Shown here one piece after another: positions 28,601 through 39,176 of a DNA stretch of 64,000 bases; positions within the stretch are counted from its first letter, which is position 1, and each line of letters begins with the position of its first letter. The notes under the pieces were generated by a model. It saw only the letters and a list, made by a program, of their open reading frames with translations, made no database searches and was not told the DNA's origin. A program made the position numbers and the translations under genes. The DNA comes from Hyparrhenia diplandra. Its lineage: Eukaryota > Streptophyta > Magnoliopsida > Poales > Poaceae. Location of the stretch: the NCBI GenBank assembly GCA_015847255.1, contig JADLZK010010869.1, forward strand, positions 682,001 to 746,000, written 5' to 3'.

Positions 28601-29574
28601 TATAATAATTTATTTAAACAATGATGATAATAATTTATATTTATTTTTCAATTTAAATTCAAATACAAATTTGGTCTGAATTCAGTGATAGTCGATCACA
28701 ACATAATCGCCAACATCTTTGCAAATCAAATAGCATAATCATGAAACATAAAGTCAAACAAAATAATTAAAACTGATGGAATAAAAGTTGCAAGTCATTG
28801 TCTTCAAAAATGTTAAACATTTTGATTGGACATTATACGTGAGCATTAGTAACTTAATTTTAAGAATTATTTATTTAACCAAACAGAACCAACATGATAC
28901 TATAAATTTAACATCTTGAGTGCCATGGACCCAGGAAACAACTGTTTATGACATTGCCAAATTTTAGTGGGTAGCCTAGGACACAGAATAGTCTTTTGGA
29001 TAAATACAACATGAAAAGTTTGAATAAATGATATAATAAGCTCTAGAATTTTAAATTATTACCTATAAAATATATTACAATAACAACATTAATAGCTAAG
29101 GTAATGGAAGAAGAGTGTATACACTTTAAGTTTATTTTTTTTAACAAAATACGAATGGTGCTAAAAAAACATTAATCATATAAATTACTCACCAAACCAG
29201 TAGAAATAAAAAGACAGATCACAAAGTTCATGTTGGCATCAAATCTGTAGAGTAAATCGACATTGTAAATCATAGTCGTTGTATTGAAGAATTAATAAGA
29301 TTCAAATTTTGAGAAAGGAATAAAAATTTATGTTCACGTCCACAAACTAAACAAATGTTTCCATAAAATATATATTGGAGAAAAACAGCGGTGCTATGAA
29401 GAAAAAAATATGGATATGATGAAAAAAAAACATATAAAACTAATATTTGATAGATTATTACAATTGAATACAGACAATAGAGTACATTATCACAACTATT
29501 ATTTTAGAACATTAGTGAAGAGGATAAGATATTTAATATAGTAATTCTTATTAGTTATTATGTTATAAGAATTT
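25681..29574. other. right part of the 16-kb block, no recognised gene
   Basis: 25800-27780 is of moderate GC with many short open frames and a regular ACC/GACACC-rich texture around 27060-27370, without a domain I recognise; it may be a captured, decayed gene. 27785-29574 is AT-rich. 28418-28560 contains GAGCAACTCCAGCAATAGCCCC and similar words, typical of short grass MITE-like repeats. Confidence 0.3.
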
Positions 29575-29608
29575 AACCCGTGCGAGAGCACGGGTTTATA
29601 TGAACTAG

Positions 29609-29636
29609 TTATAAGACAACACTAATGTACTTGCCC
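29609..29636. mobile_element. Tourist-like MITE, right end (partner of 13195-13509)
   Basis: TTATAAGACAACACTAATGT then ACTTGCCC followed by TAA (29637-29639). Its inverse GGGCAAGTACATTAGT pairs with the left end GAGCAGGTACATTGCT at 13195. It starts directly at the T after the CTAG of the 16-kb block. Confidence 0.5.
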
Positions 29637-30058
29637 TAACTAAGTAATACAAATATTTGCTTAAAATTGTTTTTCAACTGATCATGCATGGGCTCAGCCT
29701 GTCCGAACCCAGCACAAGATCATGCATGGGCTCAGTGTATTTGGGCTAAACATGGGCTAGACGGACCAAGCCCATATAGGACCTATGTGGAGAATAATTA
29801 ATCAGAAGGAGTATACTAACATAATTTCTCTTAATTGTATGCTCATCCCGCCCTTTTGACGTGATAACTGACGGACACACAGACCTACGTCATAACTGAC
29901 GTGGCATTACGTCATAAGGTGAAATTATTGAGATAGGCAGGCACGTACGGACGTGCCACTACTACATAGTGCCGGTGAAATCTAGGCGGACCGGCCTCGG
30001 GGCTCGCCGGTTGTCGCCTTCCATGTCATTTCACGTTGGCATCACCTGGCTTCTCTCC

Positions 30059-30066
30059 TATATAAA
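30059..30066 (+). promoter_or_regulatory. TATA box of the gene at 30173
   Basis: TATATAAA in CTCCTATATAAAGAAG, about 110 bases before the first ATG. ACGTCAT/TGACGT words (TGA-factor-like) lie upstream at about 29885-29915, so stress or defence control is possible but not shown. Confidence 0.6.
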
Positions 30067-30172
30067 GAAGCAATCCACTTCTAGAGCTCCAACCTCCAAG
30101 CAAACCAAAGCTGGTCGGTAGCCCACCACTCGCCTCGGGAAGTCGCGCATTGCAGGAGTCGAAGCGGGGAAC

Positions 30173-30981
30173 ATGGACTACGGAAGCGAGGTGGCAAGCA
30201 GGCCGACGACGGTGGAGTCTACCACGTCAGCATGGCCGGTGCGGTCAGGGAGGCGACCATGAGCGCCAGCACCTTCCACGGCCAGCTCGGCGCTGCCGCC
30301 GCTCGGCGCGCCAGCTTCGAAGCAAGCGCGGCGGAACGTACTTTCCACCGTGAACCCACGTACGTCAACACCGGCGAGTTCTGGCGGCAGCTAGGCCCGG
30401 TCGGTATGGTGCTTGTTGTTGTAGGCCCGCAGCTCACCGACGGGGCCATACCAGTGCACGACAACGACGGCTACTCTGTGCTGCGGCCTCGCCCGGGCGC
30501 CGGACGTGGCGTGGTGCTTGCCGCCATGCTCCCCGACGGCGCCGCAGGACATGGCGAGGTTTTTCTTGACCTGCTCCCCGGCGGCGGTGTCACGGTGCAC
30601 GACGACTATGGCTACTACACGCGGCAGCCTCGCCCGGGCGCTGAACGTGGCGAGGTTTATATTGGCCTTCTCGACGACGGCGTCGGCATAGTGTTCGACA
30701 GCTCTGGAAACTCGGCGCAGCAGACTCTCCTCGGCATCGGTCACGCTGACGGAATTGCTGGCGCGCTCCGCGACACCAGCTTCGGCGCTGTGAACGTCAA
30801 CCACGGCATGGTGAGGGAACATCTGCGTCGTCACCTCCTCCCGTTCGCCGGAATCGTTGCGTCCTCCGTGGCTGTGAATGGGCTCGCCGCCGGCCCGGGC
30901 ACGCTGGCAGTTGCATTTCACCTTTTCGTGATGCTTTTGGGCGGCCTGATTCTAGTTATCCTGCACGTGCTCCGTGTGTAG
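30173..30981 (+). CDS. uncharacterised protein with internal repeats and a C-terminal membrane segment
   Basis: The open frame 30232-30981 encodes 249 residues from MAGAVREATMSASTFHG to TAG. An upstream ATG at 30173 gives MDYGSEVASRPTTVESTTS and would join the main frame if one base were present between 30175 and 30232, so the true start may be 30173 with a one-base deletion. Residues 65-160 contain two to three diverged repeats of about 35 residues with a V-x-D-x-x-G-Y core (VHDNDGYSVLRPRPGAGRG, then VHDDYGYYTRQPRPGAERG, then FDSSGNS). The C-terminus has a hydrophobic pair around LAVAFHLFVMLLGGLILVIL, probably one or two membrane spans, and ends HVLRV. TATA box and AATAAA (31300-31305) make a compact single-exon gene. 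The family is unknown to me. Confidence 0.6.
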
Positions 30982-31299
30982 TAGCCTTGTCCGACGATGA
31001 GTGGACTCAAGGAGGCAAAGTGATATGATGACCGGTAGATTTGCTGGGAATAATCCGGCATGTGTGCTGTGTAGGGGTTCTGGTCTTCTGCATCTAGCTA
31101 GCTTGCGTTGCTTGCTTGCTTGCTCTGCTTCACTTGTTCAGTGTGTCGGCGTCAGGTGATGCTCAAAAAAAAAAAAAGTGTGTGGACGTCAGGTTTGGTC
31201 GAATTTGTTGTGTCAAAATCTACCGGTCAGCGAAGAAGATAATCTTCGAATTGTGGTTGTGCTATACTTTGTTTTATTGTCATTCAACCAGTACAAGTA

Positions 31300-31305
31300 A
31301 ATAAA
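31300..31305 (+). terminator. poly(A) signal of the 30173 gene
   Basis: AATAAA in AAGTAAATAAAGCC, about 320 bases after the stop. Confidence 0.5.
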
Positions 31306-31955
31306 GCCATTATTGTCCCCAAAGTTTTGTTAACTGAAGTATCATACTAATGAACTTTATTAAACATAGCCATTATTGGACTCATTGCTGCTGTTGCTCC
31401 TGGCATCTCAGACGTGACAAACTATAAAAGCTAGAAATTAGATCTGAAGATATTCAAGCCATAAGATATAAAATATTGCAATAATGATTTTCAGAAAACA
31501 GATAGGCCCCCTTTGTTTATTTTAACAATAGGACCATGATATTTTTTCTGGATTATGTACGAATGTGTGTATCTTTGTGTTTAGAAGAGAAATATTATGT
31601 TCAAGAAAACGATGTTTGGCCAGGCAAAAAAGAAAGATTATATCGTGAAAAAATAACAGGACCATGATATTAAAAATGGTGAGAACATGTGTGGGAGGTA
31701 AAGAATAGAGAAAGTAGGGAAAGCGACCCAGCCAAATGGGCACAATATCGTGACAAAAGTAGGCCCGGGGCAACAACAGGATTTGCTCCGAAAGTAGGGC
31801 TGGGGCACAACATCGTGATAGGCCCTATGACATACTGTATGATTATCTCCTAATCCATGCTTGGTTGAGTGCCATTTCACTGAACAAATCTAGGATTTGC
31901 AAACAGAAACTTGAAATATGATGCTCAAGTTACACACATGATTGTATTTGCCTAC
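31306..31955. other. intergenic, nothing recognised
   Basis: AT-rich spacer. CAACAACAGGATTTGCTCCGAAAGTAGG-type near-repeats at 31770 and 31800 suggest a small degenerate duplication. No gene is supported. Confidence 0.35.
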
Positions 31956-31959
31956 ATAC

Positions 31960-32110
31960 TCATAAGCAGACTCACAATATCGGTTAAAAAAGGTATTGCC
32001 TTGTGCACGGCAAGGAGGTAGGAAACTAAAACACTTTATACATTACAGTAGCACGATATGTTTTACTCCAACAAAAGCACACACCACGACATGACACAGA
32101 TTTTGCAACA
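31960..32110 (-). pseudogene. 3'UTR remnant of the small membrane-protein family (copy D)
   Basis: On the minus strand this matches the 3'UTR of copies A and C: TGTGTGCTTTTGTTGGAGTA, TCGTGCTACTGTAAT and CTTGCCGTGCACAAGG. No coding exon of the family is next to it, so only the 3' end survives or was copied here. Confidence 0.5.
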
Positions 32111-32189
32111 AGCATGCGGTAGGGAGATCCAGCAGCTGAAGGTACTAACTAGACTCAATACAATTGAAAGGGTGGACGAAGGCTGAGGG

Positions 32190-32229
32190 GAGACGACGGA
32201 AATTTTCTCGCTTTATTAGTAGGTATAGA
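32190..32229 (-). mobile_element. orphan Helitron 5' end
   Basis: On the minus strand it reads A|TCTATACCTACTAATAAAGC followed by GAGAAAATTTCC, essentially the 5' terminus of the Helitron at 35794-37131. A matching 3' hairpin-CTAG end to the left could not be fixed. Confidence 0.4.
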
Positions 32230-32239
32230 TTATACAGTA

Positions 32240-35200
32240 CAACATAGACATTCACAAACACGTATGAACACATGTACACAAACCCTGCTCCGAAGAACTG
32301 GGACGGGCAGATCTGGAGATTCCCGAAGCCACCAGTGGCACCTCGTCGTCGAGGGCAACATCGCTTACCACTTAAAGGATAACGTCGGAAAATGCTGAAA
32401 TAAATCCAGGAAAATGCGAGCACATGTGCCAAGTCGAGGACTTTGAACCCGGGTGGGTAGGTTTCACCATAAGGGACCTAATCCATTGATCTATGATCTG
32501 ACTATACACTGTTTGGTACATAAGATTTTTGGATACATTTCATATTAAATGATTTGTCACCAAATATAGTGCGCTAGTACATACTCACCGTCACCAAACT
32601 TACACCATTGGTTTGGTCCAATGTTACGAACCGTTGATGAAAACAAGGACGATTATCAACGTTTATTGTACACAAACCCTTGATGATAATCCATTATCAC
32701 CGCTAGTTCGTGTTACCAACCGGTGGTGATGATAGTCACGTTTTCACTGTTGGTTTGTGTTAGCAACTAGTTGTGGAATCAATTCCACCAATGATTTGAC
32801 ATATTAGCCGTCAGTGATGATTATGTTGCAGCACTACAGCTAATAACTTCTTCAAAATCAATTGGATGAAGTTGAACTTTATATCAAAATTATAGGTCTT
32901 GATTTTTTCATTCGAATTCTTTAGGATCCCAAAATTATGTTTGAAGTTGTCCTTTTAAAATATTTTTTTTGAACTATCCAAACCATCTCGAATTGAGAAA
33001 CAACCATAACCAAAGTTGTAGATCTCAATCTCGAATGGAGAAACAACCAAACCCAAAGTTTATTTTTAGCTTCTCTCACATGCACGGTTTTCTAGGTGTG
33101 TAGTTGTTTTACCAAATGTTTGGAAAACAGCTTTAGCGTTTCTTGGAACAGAAGCCAAAAAATCTTCACTAGTGAAGTTGAGTTGTATGATTGTATCAAA
33201 CGTTTAAATAAGAATATACATCTACATTATTTTACATGATGCCATCGGCTTGTTGTAATTAAAAAGGCCAAATATTTACTCAACAAATACCTAGAGCAAG
33301 GGCAGACTGGTTAGTTCTCCACTGAGATGGTAACAATTGCTTGCAGTTTGTGGCCGAGATTTTTTTTTTTGAGGCAAATCAACTTGTTCTTGATGTTCTC
33401 GTCGAAGGCATGGTCAGTGCTAGAAGCCATATTGTGGAGCTTATCTCCCGCCTCCGATGCCATACTTTAAAGAAGTGGGGCCACATAGTCAAGTACCCAT
33501 CTTGCTTGGGTTTGGCCACTACGCTTTCACGCTTTCTCCTGGTATGCACGCCCAGAACCTTCCATATCCACAATCAATATGATGCTCTTGTCGTCGGATC
33601 CAGCGACATTGCTGTGGAACCATAGGTATGCCTTAGAGCTCATGTTCCTAGTGCTCTTGTGAAACATATGGCCACTGGTACACCATACTTTAAAGATATG
33701 GGGCCACATATATTATGAACTATCCATTTTGCTTAGGTTTGACCAAAATGGTTTCACGCTTCCTCTGGAGTACTCGTCCAGATCCTTCCTTATCCACAAT
33801 CCATAAGATGCACTGTCCGATCCCGCGACACCACCCACAGGTATGCCTTAGAGTTAATGTTCCTGGTGTTCTTGTGAAACTCATGGCCATACACCTACAA
33901 GCCACCGTGGAGCTTTATCTGCCACCTCTAATGCCATACTTTATAGAAGTTGGTCCACGTGGTCAACTACTCATTTTGCTTTGGTTTGACCACAATTGTT
34001 TCATGCTTCCTCCTAGTACAATCATCCAAAACCTTCCATATCCATAATCCACACGAAGCTCTCCCCATTTGATACCACGACACTACCGCACTTTATAGAG
34101 TGGGACCACATATAGTCAAACTACCCATTTTGCTCTGTTTTGGCCACAACAGTTTCGCACTTCCTCCTAGTATACTTGTTCCTAATCTTCCATATCCACA
34201 GTCCACACGAGTGTTCGATCCCGCGGCACCACCCACATGTATGAGTTGAGTTAATGTTCCTAGTGTTCTTGTAAAATGCATGACGGCTGCTACACCTACA
34301 AGCCATACTTTATGGAAGTAGGCTCATATGGTCAACTACCCATTTTGCTTTGGTTTGTCCACAACGGCTTCATGTTTCATTTTTGTATACTCATCCAGAA
34401 TCTTTATATATTTACAATCCACAAGATGCTCTTGCGTCCGGTCCCACAGAACTGCCGCAGCGCCACATGTATGCCTTGGAGCTAATGTTCATGGTATTCG
34501 TTTATGTAAAACTTTTGCATGGCCACTACTACACCTACAAGCTACCTTTATATATCTGCAATCCACAAGATGCTCTTGCGTCCGGTCCCACAGAACCGCT
34601 GTGGCACCATAGGTATGCCTTGGAGCTAACATTCCTGGTATCCATTCCTGTGAAACGTTTGCATGACCACTACTACACCTACAAGCTATTGTGAAGCTTA
34701 TCCCCTTATCCTCTACTTCTCATATACTACTTTATAGGGTGGAGCTACATAATCAACTATCCTATCAGTTTTTTTGCCACAACGCTTTCACGCTTCCCCA
34801 AATCATCAAAAACTTTCCATATCCACAGTCCACACGATGCTCTTGCCAACCGATACCGCGGCGCTACCGCCACAGCGCCACAGGTATGCATGCCTTGGAG
34901 TTAACATTCCGACCAACCTCCTGTTGCGTGTGTTGTCTATTTAAACTTCGTCGGCCGTCAGGATCGGCCACCGGCACACGCATCGTGCGCACCGTGGATC
35001 AGGCAATCGGCCAGCCACGTAACTTATAACACTCCAAATTCCCAATCAAAGCTCGTTCGCAAGCTGCCAGCCCATCCCGTCGATATGGCGGTGGCGGGCA
35101 AGACCGCTGCTGCGGCGGTGAAGCCGGCGACGAGGGCGTACGTGACGCTCCTGGTGGACGACAACGGCGCCGACGATAGCTTCAAAGGCGTGGTACGGCT

Positions 35201-35335
35201 GGCAAACAGACTTCGCAACGCTGGCTCATCCTACCCGCTGGTGGTGGCCGTGCTGCCCGACGGCCCGTCGCCGCGTCCTAATGGAGCCGAATGTGGGAGT
35301 CCCACCGTGCGGACGTATCACCCACTTTATCTGAC
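32240..35335. repeat. inverted duplication, left arm (3.1 kb)
   Basis: Inverse of 52708-62080 once two insertions in that arm are removed. Anchors include TTACCACTTAA at 32365 against 61940, CTCGAATTGAGAAACAACC at 32983 against about 60250, the repeat array, and GolS exon 1 at 35085 against 52962. Divergence is moderate with many small indels, so the duplication is not recent. The two arms face each other across 17.4 kb. Confidence 0.75.
33390..34850. repeat. tandem array of diverged 150-270-bp units, left arm
   Basis: At least seven units, recognisable by CCATATCCACAATCCACA followed by GATGCTCTTG at about 33560, 33785, 34035, 34187, 34402, 34549 and 34818. Each is preceded by a CCATACTTTATAGAAG-like box and CCATTTTGCTTTGGTTTG. 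Open frames through it are repeat-derived. The array leads directly into the GolS promoter. Confidence 0.7.
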
Positions 35336-35337
35336 GT
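35085..35337 (+). pseudogene. GolS: galactinol synthase exon 1 stub
   Basis: Starts MAVAGKTAAAAVKPATRAYV, then VTLLVDDNGADDSFKGVVRL and YPLVVAVLPD, the GolS N-terminal GT8 signature. After PDGPSP the frame is disrupted by deletions relative to 52962-52708; only TYHPLYLT resembles the FYPLYY region. There is no W-E splice donor and no second exon, so it cannot make an enzyme. GolS makes galactinol from UDP-galactose and myo-inositol in raffinose synthesis. Confidence 0.75.
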
Positions 35338-35793
35338 ACGTTTTGCTACTAGATTCGTGCTGCCTTATTGTTAACATACATCTTTATATGAGTTTTCTGT
35401 TTGGTTACGGTTGGTTTCTGTCGAGGAGTTCTGGATTATAAACACCCGTAATCGGTGGTTGGTGGGCCATTATTTATTGAAGTCACTGTTGACTCAAACG
35501 ACTTTATTTGGGCTTCACTGTACATTGCGTCGTCTTCTTGTTCCTTCTTTTGGAAGGGGAGGACACGGGCAGAGATATTTCAATCCTTGCTGACTCCGCT
35601 GCCGCGCCCTTTCGCACCCTGTGTTATACTAGTTCTAGGTCAGCAACAGGATTATTTTAGATCTGAAATTGTGCCCCCAGGTGTCTGATTCGATGCGGCG
35701 TCGAAGCAAAGGCTCAAATCTGCTCACCCGCATGATTCGAAATCTGCGTCTGTGCATCCTGAGGTATGAATCGCTATTCTGGATTTTAATATA
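35338..35793. other. no gene recognised; left flank of the Helitron
   Basis: Homology between the arms stops at about 35335. The following 450 bp has no recognised domain. It could be 5' or intronic sequence of the F-box fragment that resumes at 37132 after the Helitron. Confidence 0.3.
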
Positions 35794-37131
35794 CTAGTAA
35801 ACGTGCCCGTGCGTTTCTACGAGTGAATACCAAATTATATGATTAGATATGTATTTTTTATGTCACCTTTTTTACAATTAAATAAAGTTGTAAAAAGTTT
35901 ATAGTTGTTTCGGTAAACAATATCGTGCTTTGGTGATCACACGAGAGATTAGTACAACTTGTATTGGTTATACCACGCTCTGCGTTTAAACTTGTGTTCT
36001 AGCAGTGTTTTATTTAAACTTTCTTCAACAAAATTTAACTATAGTTTTTGAAGACGATTTTTATTGTAAAGAAAGCATTGAGCATCTCCTTGGCCGCCTC
36101 CTGCTCAACCAGCAGGGAATCGATGGCATACTTGCTAAGCAGCTAGCTCCTTCTTCTTCATCTCTAACACCATACACTCAATCTCCTTTTCATCAGGTAG
36201 CGGCACATCATGTGCAACAACCCAGCAGCCCCCTCGCCTCGCTTCCTCTCCTCCACCCTGTCAAAAGTATCTCTCTAGCAGCAGCCTCCCCGCTGCACCC
36301 TCCGGCCGTAGCCACCTCACCCTTTATGGCCTCCCGCACGCGCTTTTCGGCAGGGGCCTCAAGGCACTCTAGCACGCCGTCCTCGTTGTCACAGTATCTG
36401 TAGTACCCGATGATGATGCGCTTATGGATCTCGTAGCCGGTGGGGTGGCGCTTCCTCATCTTTGGCGGCTGTGGCTTGTCGAAAGAGCTCCCGCACGCCA
36501 GGGAGTTTCCTGTCCGCACCAATGTAGTGGTACCCCGGTCCACGGCCCGAGTAGTCGGGGACGGCGACTATATTGCCGTCAAGGTCTGTCGTCCTGAGAG
36601 CGGCGTTGGAGCTAATGCGGGAGTAGACGCCGCTGCGGCCGCCGAGGTCGACGATGCGGCGCTCGCTGAGGCCTTCGTTCTCTGGATGTCGATGACCTTG
36701 GCGCCGATCTCTTGGAGGATCTCAGAGCGCCAGCACTTGCGTCGGCGTGGTCGTGGCACTCGGAGGCGAGGAAGGGCAGCTGGCGCTCCCGAGGCTTGAT
36801 GCGCTTCTCCTCCTGATTCATCGTGATGTATTGCTTTTACTCTTTGGGGCCATGCAATTGTAGAGTTGCAAGATTGTTCGATTTGGAATATACATATATA
36901 TATGGATACGATGGGAGTCGTATTTGGATCGGGAAAGGAATCGGTGGAGTCCTACGATATTATCCTACAGGCACGCAACGCAGGAATCGTATAGTATCAT
37001 ACTGACCGAGCGCGACCTTGGTTTGCCGTATGATCATGAGACTCGCGCACGCAGGCAGACGGAAATTTTGTGGTCAAAAAATTTTCTCTCTTTATTAGTA
37101 GGGGTATTATATTATTAGTAGGTATAGAAGA
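35794..37131 (-). mobile_element. non-autonomous Helitron (1.34 kb) carrying an ISY1 fragment
   Basis: On the minus strand it starts A|TCTTCTATACCTAC at 37131 and ends at CTAG|T (35797-35794), preceded by a degenerate GCACGGG-type hairpin. The host dinucleotide is A (35793) / T (37132) with no duplication, which is the Helitron signature. It encodes no Rep/helicase. The interior is a captured piece of the splicing-factor gene ISY1 in the same orientation. Confidence 0.7.
36070..36835 (-). pseudogene. ISY1: captured fragment of pre-mRNA splicing factor ISY1
   Basis: On the minus strand, in changing frames: ITMNQEEKRIKPRERQLPF, then LASECHDHADA, WRSEILQEIGAKVIDIQ, SGRGPGYHYIGADRKLPGVR, ELFDKP, MRKRHPTGYEIHKRIIIGYY, EDGVLECLEAPAEKRV, and finally KKELL and LLVEQEAAKEMLNAF. 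This is the ISY1 order, without its N-terminal 20 residues. ISY1 is a spliceosome-associated protein with a helical N-terminal domain. Several indels and a premature stop break the frame. The source introns are missing or too decayed to see. Confidence 0.8.
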
Positions 37132-37853
37132 TTGTGTATGCATTGTCGACCGTCGATAAGGGGGATACTTCCGCACGGTGGGAATCGTTTCGCGTTGCCA
37201 TTTGGACTGCCACGGCAAAAGCCCTTCGCCGCGGTAGTGGTCGCGACGAGCAAAACTGTTATTTGCGACATATTAGTCACCAGGAAATTCTTTTTTCTCA
37301 ACATATCAGTCTACTCATCGGAGGCTGGTACCTGGAGGGAAAACGAGATCGATATTTCCCATCGACAACACGAGCGCCCTTTGATGGCGTTGGCGCTGGA
37401 GCCCAGCGCCCTCGTGGGGAATGCGCTCTACTTCATGCTTCGGGACAAAACTGAAATCCTTAGGTACCGTATCGGCATAGGGGAGATGCGTATGATTCCC
37501 CTGCCATCTGCTTGCTCTTTAGGGCAGCGTGTTTTGCTCATGGCTGTGGAGGACGGTGGATTGGGGTTCGCTACCGTGCTCGAGTCCAAACTCTACCTGT
37601 GGTCGATGACAGAGGGTGGTGGCTTTGAAAAAGAGGTACGATGGGCACAAAGGAGAATCATCGACCTCGCCCTGCTGGTGCCCTCAAAACCCTACCTGAT
37701 GTGGTTGGATACGCATATGGTGTTGGTTACATTTTTCTGAAGACAGATTGTGGACACTTCAGAATTGATCTGAAGTCCGGTTGGGTCCAGAAGGTACGCT
37801 CGATCTGGGGTGGCTCCACCGTTTTCCCCTACATGAGCTTCCACATCCCAGGT
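37132..37853 (+). pseudogene. F-box-associated (grass F-box family) C-terminal fragment
   Basis: The frame 37132-37740 has FAAVVVATS, VYSSEAGTW, ALVGNALYFMLRDKTEILRY, MIPLPSACS, VLLMAVEDGGLGFATV and ESKLYLWS. These are hallmarks of the C-terminal region of a large grass F-box protein family. A one-base deletion near 37680 moves the rest (DVVGYAYGVGYIFLKTDCG, IDLKSGWV, FPYMSF) to another frame. No F-box domain remains upstream; the Helitron boundary at 37131/37132 sits at or near the 5' limit. After FHIPG the sequence AG|GTACTAG could be the usual splice donor. Confidence 0.7.
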
Positions 37854-38040
37854 ACTAGTCTCACATGCCATGTCTATCGTTAATCCATTTGACACAGCTG
37901 TGTGTTTATTTGCCAACGAAGTGCCAGCGTGGGGAGCCTCACGTGCAGGTCAGGTGACCTATTGGTCCGGCGTGGACAGTCCACATCACCTGGATTCATG
38001 GTGATTTGGCTAGATGGGGTGGTTATGAACCAAAAACCAA

Positions 38041-38225
38041 GATTAAGGTGCCAGATGTGTGTTTTGCAAGATGATGGACCCAGATGGCACATCATGACAA
38101 ATTTAAGGTGCCAGATGTGAGTTTTGCAAGATGATGGACCCGGATGGCACACCATGACAAGTTTAAGGTGCCAGATGTGAGTTTTACAAGATGATGGACC
38201 CAGATGGCACACCATGACAAGTTTA
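38041..38225. repeat. 60-bp minisatellite, 3 copies
   Basis: Three units of exactly 60 bp: TTAAGGTGCCAGATGTG, TTTTGCAAGATGATGG, ACCCAGATGGCACACC, ATGACAAGT. They differ at only a few positions and lie about 190 bp after the F-box fragment. The surrounding 37860-38696 holds no gene. Confidence 0.9.
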
Positions 38226-38696
38226 AGGTATCACAGTGCATTTAACTCACCATAATATCACAATTTCACTGAAATTGATATGGCAACTCTTCATATTGCT
38301 TAGATATGTCTAAGAATTTATTCATCTCTTTCAACTGTTATTATGGACAGACGGTGTGATCTTCATAACTGATCGGTCATTACTTAAATGTGTTTCCACT
38401 CAATATATCAGCCGGCCTCTTCAACCTTTACATTATTCCTTCTCTATGACATATCATTGTCACTTAACAAAATAAAAATACGGATGAGTTTATTTAACCA
38501 AAACGAAGAGGTTTAATGACCAGGTGTCGATTTTACCTACTAAGGTACCCAGCAGGAGAGATCTTTTCTTTTCCTTTTTAAAGCTATAACCTACTTGTTC
38601 TTCTACACTTCATGTATATCCATGATCTTTCACTGTCACTTGATAAGTAAACAGATAGAGGTGTTTTTCTTTCTTGAGTTTAGCCCAAATTCTCTC

Positions 38697-39125
38697 TTTT
38701 TTTTTTTTTTTGAAAGATCTGGAGGGGCCGAGACCCCTATAGTAAATATTATTGAATAAAACCAAAGGGTTCTTACAAACGGAAACAAAACAGAAGAGAG
38801 CAACAAACTAACTAGCTAACTAGAAAAAAAAAGGCCTAGGGAACCAGGAAAGAAACAAAGAAAATAAAAGAGATTACAAGAGCTAAAAGAACTTTTGAAT
38901 CCATGAGGGCAATTGCTGCTCAGTCCCAATCTTTATTCTGAACTTCAGAAGCTCATACTCCTTGACGAAAATCTGTCTGCAATCAGCAAGATTCAAGCTA
39001 ATGCCTTTGAAGATCAAATCATTTCTAGCCCTCCATATTGTCCAGCACAAAAGCATAATAATCTCCATGCGTGACCTAGGAGCCCGATCAGTTACCCACC
39101 CTTTTACTATTTTGTCTCTAGGAGC
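38697..39125 (-). mobile_element. 5'-truncated LINE, 3' end
   Basis: Poly-T at 38697-38712 is the poly(A) tail of a minus-strand insertion. The minus frame 39068-38883 (MEIIMLLCWTIWRARNDLIF and on to QLPSWIQKFF) is the C-terminal zinc-finger-like end of a plant LINE ORF2. It lies directly downstream of the BLE2-like stop codon, so that gene's 3'UTR is interrupted by or built from LINE sequence. Confidence 0.7.
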
Positions 39126-39176
39126 TCCTGTGCTTCCTTTACAAGAGAAGCGAGAGACCTGGCAGGCTTGATCACC

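Noticed and set aside
33341..33625. 94-residue protein conserved at 54826-54539
   Set aside because: Similarity between the two frames comes from the inverted duplication of the whole repeat array. Stops and indels differ in neighbouring units, so it is not a conserved gene.
35024..35218. Minus-strand frame across the GolS start
   Set aside because: It is antisense to the GolS exon 1 stub, whose plus-strand peptide is clearly family-like.
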